This document shows positions 1 to 11,700 of a stretch of DNA of 64,000 bases, one piece after another. Source of the stretch: Lineus longissimus. Taxonomy: Eukaryota > Nemertea > Pilidiophora > Heteronemertea > Lineidae. The notes beneath the pieces were generated by a model. The model did no database searches, was not told the DNA's origin, and saw only the letters and a list, made by a program, of their open reading frames with translations. Within the stretch, counting starts at the first letter, position 1, and the number at the start of each line of letters is the position of its first letter. A program made the position numbers and the translations under genes. The stretch covers positions 5,518,501 to 5,582,500 of the forward strand of contig NC_088315.1 in the NCBI RefSeq assembly GCF_910592395.1. Reading direction: 5' to 3'.

Positions 1-310
1 GTTGGATTTGAACCAAAATACCACGTTGCTTTTGTTTTGATACCTGAAATATTAATCAAAATATGTTAGTTTAAAATAGTCGTATGGTGTGCCGAGCTTC
101 TATTGGGTAGAAGTTGAAATTGAAATACGAGAAAAAACGTTCTTTCAGGCTTTGATTCAAATACAAAAAACACTTCAGTGAACATTTCAAAAAAAGAGTC
201 CCTGATTTTTAACTTAAAAGTTTGAGTTAGTTCACCATGTACAATTGAATGAATGTGAAATCCAATAAAAAGTATAAAAAATCTATAGGTTGCAAGAATC
301 GATGGTGTAT

Positions 311-372
311 TCCTGTTTCGCCTATTCCTGTTCCGCCTATTCCTGTTTCGCCTATTCCTGTTTCGCCTATTC
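311..372 (+). repeat. 15-base minisatellite, left array
   Basis: Four head-to-tail copies of TCCTGTTTCGCCTAT, with one T-to-C variant in the second copy and a two-base start of a fifth. The same unit recurs in reverse complement at 1098-1192. The array makes an apparent minus-strand open frame of Arg/Asn repeats, which is an artefact of the 15-base period being a multiple of three. Confidence 0.95.
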
Positions 373-1097
373 AAATGTATTGCTAACCTCCCCACAGACG
401 TAGGAATATGAATCGTCCCTTACTATAGTGTTAAAGGCTATCATTAAGAATAAAGTCTGAAATAATGGATTTAGCGACATGTCAATTATTTCAGTATTAT
501 TCGGAATAACTTTGGAAAATTATACATAGCTTACATCGGCTTATGTTTTAGCTTATTTTAAAAGGCAAGAAATAAAATAGTAAGAAAATTTTACCCTTTC
601 ATCAGATTTGAGAAAGGTTTCTTAGGCCTGCATTTTATATTGTGGATTCTCTTTCTTTTGTCTTAGTCAGTAACTGGCTTCGTAATAGAAAGAATACCTA
701 TAGCTACATTGTTCTTTACTATGACATGGGTTTTACAGCTGATTTTGATTAAATAATTATGAGAATGTACAGTATTATGTATTTTTATCAAAAAGTCATG
801 AATTCCTGTTTTTATAAAATAAGCGACTGCTTTACTCTACTTAATCTATTAGTTTTTACTGTGTGTCAGTATGGTCATATGGTCAAATAAGTCCCGGACT
901 GTCCCCGCTTTCAAGGTGACTCTTTCAAAACGGTCATGGCATGGTTTGTTAACAAAGTTGATGGCATTTGATTAGTCAAATTGTCATCACATCGTTAACA
1001 TCATCCAATTGTCCCCTCACGTTTTCCCCATAAAATGGACATGCATCCCTAAGGTTCCCCCTGGGAGAGTCGATTTATTGTAGGGGTACTGGAAAGT

Positions 1098-1192
1098 AGG
1101 CGAAACAGGAATAGGCGAAACAGGAATAGGCGAAACAGGAATTTTGTAGGCGAAACAGGAATAGGCGAAACAGGAATAGGCGAAACAGGCAT
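1098..1192 (-). repeat. 15-base minisatellite, right inverted array
   Basis: Six copies of AGGCGAAACAGGAAT, the reverse complement of the unit at 311-372. Three copies, a five-base insert TTTGT, then three more, the last diverging at its end. Together with the left array it brackets about 725 bases of unremarkable DNA in inverted orientation, as the ends of a non-autonomous mobile element might. Confidence 0.95.
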
Positions 1193-4100
1193 AAACCATT
1201 TCGATATAGCCGAAATATTATGTCACTTTATTCAGAATCACTTAATACTGCAGGCAATAATCAATCATGTCGATAAGAGTTTGAAGTTGCATGGACTGTA
1301 TTTGCGTTGGCGTTCTGTAATGAAAGTGTTTTGTAATGAAAGTTTTTTTCATAATGACTTTATGTCAAAGAGTTGACCTTAAATTCGGATCGAGTCCACC
1401 TTTCAGTTTTGGCTATCACTTAAACCAATGTGGCTCACACATCCGTACGAATTGTAGTGAAATATATATCCATTTCCGTACCAGACACGATGTCGGTATA
1501 GGATAGGTGAGGTCAGGAATCGATGATGATTATCCACAAGGCAGATAGTAACAATTACGGTACGTTCTACTCGCATACTGGATAATCAAATTTTGTCTCA
1601 CCATGCCAAGTAGTAAATCAAATGCCCAGTTCCGTTTGATAAATAAACGGTCGGTTTTGTCAGATAGTAGAGAAGGTGATTGGATTTGTTATTATTAGTT
1701 TTTACCAAATAGCTGAATTAATCAAAACAGGCAATAGCGCTTGCCCTGCTTATTCCTACACTGCGCTCTGATAGATACTTGACGGTGATAGAGCTGCGAA
1801 TATTGTACGTGGGCACTGATGAACAGCTCACATGTTGCGTAGAATTGTGTTTTTGTAAAAGGAATGATAATAGCTTCCTGGAGTTTTTCAGCTTACAACG
1901 CGAATGGTCATTTTGCCCCATTGGACTTCTATCTTTTCTCTAAATGGTGGGTTTGATCAAAGTATGGTCGCTGCAAAAATCTTTTCAATATTGTAAATTT
2001 TGTGCCTCATATTCTTTGCTCCAGCGTTGTAACAAACGCGTCAAAAGTAACTCCAGGCGCACCGTTTTTCTCAAACAAAATTTTTATAATTCGATTGAGG
2101 TGATGGCCAATCAAAAGTTGTTTGGGGGGTTTCACACTCTGACATAAGCGATGCGCGTTCCCCATGTGAGGTAGAGTCCTTCAGCGATGACTAAGAAAAT
2201 GTTTCTTTACCGATGGTCTTGTATGTCTGAAAACAATCTAGTAATCGGACACACGCCTTGGAAACAGTTTTTTGCAGGTTTTGTTTGGTACCTGATCATC
2301 CTCCCGCTCCTTAGAGACAGAAAGGAGATTCTCTCTGCAGATTTTTATGATGTACACATGACTTTTACTTATGTCTGGTCGAGCCTGAGGAATTGAGATA
2401 AGTTGATATGGCGCAAGATATCAAAAGCTCTTGTTTGTCATTCATAACAAAACCGATTATAATTGGTATTTTTATGACATAAAGCTTTTGTTTTTAAACA
2501 AAATTGTTAGTTTTTAAATCCATCTTGTGCGTTGTGGAAATAGTTCTCAGGAACCCGATTGCTCTTTTACGTAGTCTCATCCTTGTAAAAGTTAAGACAA
2601 ACAGGAGTTTTTTCAACAATGTTGAGCTTCAAATGTGTTTCGAGCCGATTTATTTTTTAGTCACTAAGGGATATGGCTTCCTGAGGACTATATCATGTCC
2701 TATCCCATGCCTCCAACAGGCACCTTCCTTAGCCATACTACAGTTGCTGAAACGTTTGAAATCATTGTTAATTTTGTTGATGACCTTGACGAAGGAGCGT
2801 AGATCTAAACGACTGCCACGTGTTCGACCATACCTGAAGCTGTACGAGGAAGTGTCTAGTCCGGATCAGTCGTTCCAAAAACAGTTTTGACGTTGTCCAG
2901 AGGACCTTTGATATCTCAATGCAGTAGTTTTCTGCAATTAAAATACTCCATAGATTGCCAGATTGACTGGAGTGACGTAGCAGTACAGTCACACAAAATA
3001 GCTGCTGAATGAAAAGATCACCAGATTATTGTCAAAATAATCCCAGTGATATTCCTATGAGAGACTGTTTATCAAAATAGGTCAGGAAGCTTTCAATCAA
3101 CTCAACGTTAAACCTCTAAACACTCATTACACGATCAAAGGAACAGATTCATTGTCAAAGGCAGTATGGCGGACGAATTTGTTATGAAATCAAAAATTGT
3201 TGTTGAACTGAAGCTGTTTACCTGACATCAGTGTTAGTTCAAATAAACCATTTTTGAGGACTCAACAATACAAAAACGCCCTTACAGAAGTGTAGAATGG
3301 GAAAAGCATACTTATTTTGACAGTACATCGACCCCAAGTAAGATCAACAAGGTGAAGTAAAAAATATAATGTCTTTCGAGAACGAGCGGGCTCGAATGAA
3401 AGCAACCAAAAATACACACATGACCTTTATTGTTATTATCAAATGTCATCAAAAAGTTCGTTAAAATCCGTTCAAATCAAATAGCATTTCCAGACAAACG
3501 ATTTTAAACTTTGAAATGAGAAACTCATTGTTTTCAGAACCCACAATTGCTATGATTATTTATTGACCTTCGATGCCACTGAATGGTTTTTTGTAAGGGA
3601 CCACACACTCCGTTACCGAAGCGATCAGAATAGAGGACTTCTCTACCATTCCATTGTATCTCTGAGGTAGCAGCCTTTGATATAAGAATATATAAATGAT
3701 ATTTGTTAAACTTAACAAAGATATAAAGATATGTCATGACCAGAAGCTTTAATGTTAACCATTAAACACAAAGGCAATGAAACTTAAGTTGTTTTTCAGC
3801 TTCAGGGTTTCTAAAGACCTGTCGTGACACCATTCTTTGAAGCGTCATTTGAAGTTGTTCTGTAAATGTTATCCCTCTTTACCAACACAAAGACTGTCTA
3901 GAGAAGAAGATACTATTCCCATTTATCATAACCTACAATTTTAAGTTCTAACAACAGTTGTTTTAGGGATACGACCTATCAATTAGAATAAAGTGCTTTT
4001 AGTATAAAATTACAACTTCTTATACTTGATCAACAAGGTTATTTCAATTTTTTTTGGAGACCGCTAGCTGTGGTGAGTTTAATGTTTGTGTAGTCCAGCA

Positions 4101-6849
4101 TCAACGTCCGAGATGCTTATAAATTGCTACTAAGAACATGATAGTGGCATATAGTATAGAGTCAAAATAAAATGTCTGACCTGTCTTACTCTATTGCTTT
4201 CAATGAATTGGAATTAGTCATTTGTTCCGGTGGAGGGAAGAATCAAAAATAACCATCGTGTGAAAGACCACAAATCACTATTGAATAGTCCCGGGAGTCT
4301 GGTTAAGGTGGGTACGGTGTTGACAAAATGATGCTAATCGTAGTGCTAATACCTGTTCATTGTCGTTACTAATACATTGCGTGCGAGGAGGCGCGGAAAT
4401 TATCGTTACAGCCAGTTCGAGCCAGGTGGTCTACCATATTTGAGTGGGAACTTTACACGGTCTTTGAAATTGTATAGGTTTCTAAAGTTTAAAAACATTT
4501 CGGCCATAACAATGCTCTCCGTGGACGTTTTTTTTTTGCGGGGGGGGGTGAAAAAACATCTCGTGGCTGTTGAGAATCGGAAAAAAACCGTTTAGCTAAA
4601 AAACGTGTCGTGGTGCATGTTCGTCTTGGCCGAAATTATGAACTCTATCTCTCTCTGAGGCACAGTAACTATTACGTGGTCTATATCCATTAATGAAACC
4701 AGTAAAAATGCATTCGTACTATCAATATTTCCTCATTGTGTTATTTTCCTGTTTGGACATGTTAGAAACGGTGTTCCTAGCATATCATAAAGGGGAATAT
4801 GGAGTCACACACGAATGAAAAGGCAGCACCGAAGCACAATTAAGCTTATCCATCCTTGCAGCTACTGAGTAACCATAACTAAGCAAAGTAAAAGAAAACC
4901 ACCCGAGGAAAAAGCTTATAGTCTAACAAGAAAACCCCCGCCCATATCGGAAAACAATACGTATCTAGCTATAGTAATGATGTCTGTTTCCCAGTTATTA
5001 GCTGGCACGAGCTTGCAGATACTGATATGCGTCTTCAAATTAGCAATAGAATGCCAGAACGAGACGCATTGTGTTGAGAAAAAAATATTTTGCCTCTTCT
5101 TAAAAATCGCCCCTTGACATTAACCCAGGTACCAGTAATTCCCATGTAAAATCCAATGTGTATTGATCGAACCCATGCAGACAGCGAATATTTGTAATCA
5201 GCTTTCTTTATTGTTAGAAACAATTAAAACATTGCTTGTGGAAACAATTAAGCACTTACAAATTGAAATATTACAAAATGTAAACAAAATCAAAACAAAC
5301 TAAACTATACTTTTGATGTTTTCAAATGAAAATGGCAGCGCTTTCCCGGTGTGGGCAAAGATATAAACCCAACAGGCATAACCAAGCACCACTGGAACTA
5401 TGTATACTAAGCCCACTTTTTGTCTCATCGCATGAATCGTTCTGCTATCTTCATCATGTCAAATCGAACTGCGCCATGCAGGCAGACAAACGGATTCGAC
5501 CGCCCCTGGATATTAAAATCCACCTTAGACGATGTTCTCGCATATATGATCGCCTAATTGATGATTGTAATTGATCTTCTCCTTTGACTAATTCGATCAA
5601 GCAAACTCCTGGAATTAAATGATGATTTCATTAATAAGTGGCGGATATTATAGGTCGCTTTGTGATGTCATAAAATAGCTTGATAAATAGGTTACTGGTG
5701 GAGGCTTCAATTGCAATCAGCCGACATGCAAATTTAAGAGTCAGTTTGTGTGGAGAAGAGAGAAAAAATGTATTGGATTGGCATGTTTAGAAAGAATAGC
5801 AAAATAATTTTTTGATCATTGGAGATTGCAAAACTACTTTTTTACTATGTTGAAAAGTTGGAACTAGTAAAAATATTAGGATGGGTGGGTGCAAGGCTCG
5901 ATTTGACTATAAACTGTCCTTCGAACCAGATATAAGTGGCTAAATTATAATCGTCACGTACGTTTCGAATGGCACTTTTTCGCAACATTTGGACTTAATT
6001 GCCCTGATACGTTCTCAAGTTCTCATATTTCCTGCAGGTGAAGCCAAATTTGTGGAGTTTTATATGCAAGAAAGCGTTAGATGCAAAATATTGACAACGG
6101 CTTTACGAGAAGTGACAATGCATTACTCTGAGGTATCAAGTGGATCATCTAAATCCTTAATGGTATTTTGCACTTCACCAAATTACCATCATCTAACATT
6201 TTGTCATAATGGCCTTGACCTTTTGTGGCCGTAGTGGCCTCCATACTACTTAAAACCTAATCTCATCAGTTAAATGCATACGACCGGAGGACTCGGAGTA
6301 CTCTTAAAAGAATTATCTAAAAAGAATTGTTTCTGAGAAATGTACGGCATTGTCAAGATTGTTACAATCCATTTAGAACGGGTTGTTGTCGTTGCATCCC
6401 AAATGTACACTTGAAGTAAAATGAATTTGAGAAATTACTGATGTGGGAAAGATAAATTTTTGGATTGCTTTGTCGAATCGGTCCTCATGTAGTTCTAGTT
6501 GTTACACAACGTGCTTTATGTATGGATAAACAAAATTCGATTGGTTAATAGCCAAAGTAAGGAAGGTAAAGCAATCAGTTAAGATTCAAGGACAGTTCAT
6601 GAAGCAACTTCTACAAAAAATAAACCTGCATTTATTATATATCGGCCTATTTGTTTCCGTTTAAGTTGGTCAGAACATGTCGGTCAAACAAATTGATATC
6701 ATATGTTTTTGCTGAACAGAGCCTTCAGTTTCCTGAATGGAACGATACATTATAACAAATCCATCGTTCGGCAGAAGACCCAGTAAACGTTCTACAGTAA
6801 CACATACAAGGTGCACTTCAGTAAAATATAAAACAAACAATATTAACAG
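1193..6849. other. No recognisable gene; AT-rich non-coding DNA
   Basis: No open frame here combines splice-like borders, codon continuity and protein-like composition. A run of nine G at 4540-4548 is the only simple-sequence feature that stands out. The 128-codon frame at 2504-2890 starts with a non-ATG codon and is crossed by open frames on the other strand. The stretch is probably intergenic or intronic. Confidence 0.6.
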
Positions 6850-7362
6850 ATGAAGAACAAACCAGAGAAAAATTATAGATATAATTGTCCTGAAAGTGAC
6901 ATGAATAACATGAATAGACATGATATTATAGTGCAGAGAATGTTAGACGAATATATTCCCGACCAACTTGCTCCTGATCTATCGCGAGCCATTTGCCTCG
7001 GGCAAGCCATAGGTAAAAGGCAGGAAAATGGGACTCAATTGACAGATGTTTGCCCAGACATGTCTTTTGACTCGTCCATGTCAAGATGCGACAGGAAATA
7101 CAAGTATCTCTTTTCAGATGTACTGTGTTGTCAAGGGCAATGTATTGATCAAACAGTGAGAAAGTTTCATTCAATGTCGCGGAATGTGGACTTGCTTTCA
7201 TGGAGTGAAGGTCATGCCTGCGTCACTCTAGTTTTCTTCGAAGTGTTTTTACATGTTTATCTCTCTAGCATCGACTTTCCTGGCCGCCAGTGTAGCTATT
7301 CTCTTAATACTGACGCAAGTCAGTATTTTATGTTTAATAGTAGGATTCAATTTGATGTTTAG
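6850..7362 (+). CDS. Unrecognised 170-codon ORF, possibly a first coding exon
   Basis: An ATG directly follows an AACAG acceptor-like site (the upstream tract is A-rich, not pyrimidine-rich, so the acceptor is weak) and opens 170 codons. The first part is hydrophilic with several Met-Asn and acidic residues (MNNMNRHDII, LDEYIPDQLAPDLSR). A donor-like ATAG/GTAAAA lies near codon 56, so the true coding part, if any, may end there. The last third is hydrophobic and rich in Phe, Val and Ser, with no clear domain. It is one of the two longest frames in the window, but that length alone is within what random AT-rich DNA of this size can yield. Function unknown. Confidence 0.2.
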   Translation: MKNKPEKNYRYNCPESDMNNMNRHDIIVQRMLDEYIPDQLAPDLSRAICLGQAIGKRQENGTQLTDVCPDMSFDSSMSRCDRKYKYLFSDVLCCQGQCIDQTVRKFHSMSRNVDLLSWSEGHACVTLVFFEVFLHVYLSSIDFPGRQCSYSLNTDASQYFMFNSRIQFDV

Positions 7363-8446
7363 ACAGGGAAACATTTGTTACTCTCAAAAAAATGCAGACA
7401 TGATAATGAATCTCAATTCGCAACAGCAACTATAAATCTCTTTCACGAGAGGTTTAGATTTAATGAAGTTTTAAGCGGACTCTTCTGGAGCAAATTGCTG
7501 AAACTAACTGATCGCACTGTGTGATTTAAATCCGTCATTCTTGTGTATAAATTTCATTCATTTGAAGGAATTACTGATCCGGCGTTTTGCTACATTATCT
7601 TGCCAAAAACGACGACTCGCATGACAAGAACAAAAAAATCTAAACTATGCAACAAGCCGTCTGTGACATTAGAGTGAGGTAAAACGATCATGAATCTTTG
7701 CCACTAGTCGCAATGCATGTTTTAATTAGGTAACCGGGAGCTTGTTAGCCTAATTTAGCATAGGGTGTCTGCTTTGATTGCCAATGAGGGCGACATTACT
7801 AAGGGTGTCATTGGATCAACTATACGAGACTGAAATAAAACTATGCCACGACATCTCGATATCAACCATCACAGTTAACTTATTTCTTTCAGAATAGGGC
7901 ACATACGCATTGATGTAAGTAGGTCAACTGGTTTACAGACTCTACGCTGCAACTGTACATCTACCAACTAATATCGGTGATAAATTTAAAAGTTCATCTA
8001 AGTCACAGTTGTAGTTAATTAACTTTCTGCAGCGTTTAGCTTACCGTACTTAACTTGTTCTGTAACTTACCCTGACACCTTTGATTGATAATGATTGACA
8101 TTCAAAATGGTGTAATTTGTTCAACTTGGTGAAAAATCTCGTCACAACATCACGATCACCTTGCTAAACCTATGATGTATCACACAGCAAGATGTAAAAC
8201 GTTGATCTGGTCAAAAGGCACGTAAGGAAGCGTGTCCTGACACAGACAACCACTGCTCTATACCCCCAACTTCCCTACAGAGAACCACAAATCCCTTGTC
8301 ACCGCTACCACACGGGATTAGTCACCTCGGCTAAAACATCACGACGGGGGACTTGATTCCTCTGTTATGTCGCCCGACTCTCCAACCCGACGTGACATGA
8401 TAGACGCCACAGAAGTCAAACTCTGTCCATCAATGCTGCAGTAGCC
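7363..8446. other. No recognisable gene
   Basis: Only a 22-base segment (7893-7914) between a TTTCTTTCAG acceptor and a GTAAGT donor stands out. It is too short to judge as an exon. The rest shows no usable coding or repeat signal. Confidence 0.55.
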
Positions 8447-8764
8447 TCAGGGGCTATTAACACCGTCTCCTTCGGTGGCTTCATTGGCCAGTAAAATATG
8501 CCCGTTCCTAACACTCATGCGATTCCTTGTCATCATTACCAATATTTCTACCTCTGAAATGATCGGACCATCATTATATCGGCGTTTCGTGACTAAATAG
8601 CTTTTATGGCCACCTGGTCCGTGCGAAGAGCTAGAGATATTTAGAGAGATGTTCGGATCTTTGTGTTTGACCACTGGCAGGGTCATGCTTGATAAGCTAG
8701 ATACGGCCATCGTCATCTGACCGCTTCCACAAAGCCAACATTCATAGCTTTGTCCACAACAAGG
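8447..8764 (-). CDS. Candidate 3' exon, unrecognised protein
   Basis: After a pyrimidine-rich acceptor-like stretch ending CGTCGTAG, the frame is open for 105 codons to a stop at 8447-8449. The first residues are cysteine-rich (CCGQSYECWLCGSG), and the rest is Ser/Thr/Val-rich with a GPGGHKSYLVTKRRYND stretch. No family is recognised. The acceptor is only moderate and no poly(A) signal was confirmed. It could equally be a chance frame. Confidence 0.15.
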   Translation of the reverse strand, partial: PCCGQSYECWLCGSGQMTMAVSSLSSMTLPVVKHKDPNISLNISSSSHGPGGHKSYLVTKRRYNDGPIISEVEILVMMTRNRMSVRNGHILLANEATEGDGVNSP

Positions 8765-11700
8765 CTACGACGAAAGCGGGTAAAGGAAGAAGGTTATAGG
8801 TAATTTGTACGATTTGGCTTGAGAAGATTGACTTGTAACTAAATGTCATTAGCTTTCGTCGTTTTCATTGAGAGTTTTATTGAAACCAAATATATACAAA
8901 TCACTTCTTTTGCGGATTACGAAATTCCTTTGAATTTTTTTATCAGAACATTTTTCTAGCGATATACATCTTTGCAAATCTCATATCTCACATCAGCGTC
9001 AGATTTCTACTGTTCCTGTTGACGCTAATCATATTGAGAAAAGAAGCTGCTATATAGAAGCAAACAGTAAATAAACTGAGTAGCAGCCTGAGGCGACAGT
9101 AAATGAGCAGTGGGCTTATAGATCGCCAACTAATGGCATTCGGACGCTCAATGGTGACCAAGGTTAAAAGGCGTGCGATTGGCCTTTGTGGTTTTAGTTG
9201 GGAGAACTTGCGATGCGTAAACACAATTTTTGACTGCTTCTTTTGGATGCAGAAAGTTGAGCACGGTTGTCATTAAAAATCATACAGAACAAGCGTGTCG
9301 GAATCAAAGACTCAAAATTCAATGAAACTTCTTTTGGAGAAACACAAAGCCTTCATCTTTCATTACAAATTTGATTTATTTGAAAAATGTTCATGAAGTG
9401 AAATTAATGAATCTTAACAATGATTAAAAATGACAAGGATATTATTCAATCCACAATGATAATTAAAGGAGAAATAAAATCTCATTATCAGACGATTTGG
9501 TGACTCTGAAAGCACGATCGACGTTCTTCCAAGTAGGTTCTGTTGGCACGATGCTCATAGCCGTAACTTTCGCAACAATTTACAAGTCACGTCATCAGAG
9601 TGACAGAAAAAGTCATATCTGCGCAGCTCTGTCATTCCAGGTCGGGAGTCATAAACATATTCATTTGAAGGATGAGAACAAATAGAATAGAACAACGCCC
9701 ATGACAAGCGCGTGGGATAGACAAACGGATGTATCTGCGCAGCTTCCGGTGCTGTCGCTGAGTCTATTACAACCAGACAGCTGCTCATCTCTTGACTAGC
9801 ACAGAAAATACCCACAAATAAGAAGAAGTTGCTCTCCCTAATTTGTTCGCTCCAACCTCATGAATATTAGTCAAATTGCGTTGTAGGGCAATTGACAGGG
9901 TTGGTTTATTGTAACATACTCTATACATGTATTCCAGCACTTGTAAAAAACCTCACCTCAGAAGTAAATATCATCTCCATTAAGCCTGCCTCGCCACTGA
10001 CAAATGTACAAATTAAGTACAAATGAGCTCAATGCGGATCGCTTCAAGAGAATACTAGTCTACATTAGTATCGTCACGGAGGAGTTTTGTAAAATAGTTC
10101 GACACAGAAAAAATATCCTCTCAGCAATAAACCATCCATGCCATACCATTGGCATGTTTCGCTTGCACCGAAGTCGATTGATTGAGCCAGTCCCTGGACT
10201 ACTGGTAAAAACTTCAACCTCAAGCATGAATCGTGACAAAATGTCCACGCAACAATAAATATCATTAAGCGGCGAGTTTGAGACAGCCCCATTTCTACAA
10301 AAATTCAACTTCGAGAGTCAATCATGACAACTGCATGGTTGCTAAAGAAACTAGCATTGCGAATCAGATTGCGGTCAATCTTGAACCATAGGCTTTCAAT
10401 GCGGCGACTGAAAATTAGCATTCACGTGACACCACCGGTCGCTGATAGGCAATTGAGGGATTACTTCCTAAATTGCAGATCGAAACGTGATTCTATAGTT
10501 TTTTGGTGATATTTTCCACCTATTGAACTTGGTGACATCGGCCTAATGAAAGGGTACACTTCGGCAATTTAGACTTAGTTGTCGATTTTTTTCGGGGGTG
10601 GGGTCGGGGGGGGGGGGGATGAAATGAAACAATACAGTACGTCTTGTCGATAATCGACGATAAATAGTCAGAAACATACTCCTACGTGATGAAAGATACC
10701 GAACGCTGAACCGAATGATTTGCTGCAATATGATTTCTTTTGCGTCCCCAATATGCCGAGAATCAGATGCCCTCCCACACGACATAATCTACACTCGTCC
10801 CGTGATCCATTTCTTGATTACTACACAGGTTGTCTATCACTTCCCCAAATCACGTGTTGGTCGTCCATTGATTAATTTCAACATGATTTCTTCATTATCG
10901 ATATTGCTTATCGCACCAGAGATAAAGCTCTACTGACGATTTTAATCAAAATTCAATCTTTAAAGTCTCTGCGGAGTCGGTTGAATGAGAACGATTGGAA
11001 TTCATCGAGCGAAGAGGTCTTGGTCTGTTCGATGATAAATATCTTTCTGACATAGAATGAAACCTAGATATACGCCTACTTCACCTGTACCCGGTTGTTC
11101 AAAAAAAGTCAGACACTAATTTGGGGTAAACTTTTCCTTTGGGCTAAGTCTGTTTCGCTGAACTGAAGGAGAAGAGTCCAGTTAGCTTGTTGTAAAATGA
11201 AGTACTCGTTTCACATAGATCATAACTAGAAAAAAGGATGTCTTCTTGAAGGCTCAGGGAGAACAGAAAATTTCTAAAAGCCTTTCAGGTGAGTTTCTTC
11301 TAACTGTATTCCCAAATTAGATTTGATGAAACAGCGTTGCAATAGCAGGCGTCAGAATTTCCCGAGGCAACCCAGTTTGTAGATTGACCAATCAAAAGGA
11401 TGAAGGATATTGGCTTCGTGGCGTCACGAAGAGAAAATTATAGATTTATTTTTTACGAAACTGGTGATTGGTTTGAACGTAACTTGAGGACAAGATAAAT
11501 CCTGTTATCTTTCAGTCCCACATTCGCACCACCAGAAGAAAACTTTCCCATGCGGTTTAAGCGGTCAAGAGTTGAACATGAAGTTAAGTGACTAACAACA
11601 TAAGCCACATTGGCGTGGACACAATTTTGAATGAGGTTAACAGGCACATCATTGCCCAAGAGGAATTTGTTATAATCAATGATATTACTCGGTCTGTGGT

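Noticed and set aside
66-395. 109-codon minus ORF with Arg-Asn repeats
   Set aside because: Its repeated start is simply the translated 15-base minisatellite; no splice or start context.
1017-1199. Minus ORF with Cys-Phe-Ala-Tyr repeats
   Set aside because: Translation of the right minisatellite array only.
2504-2890. 128-codon plus ORF, and a nearby Phe-Val-Asp-Asp resembling a reverse-transcriptase motif
   Set aside because: Non-ATG start, opposing frames open, and no other reverse-transcriptase motif around the Val-Asp-Asp.
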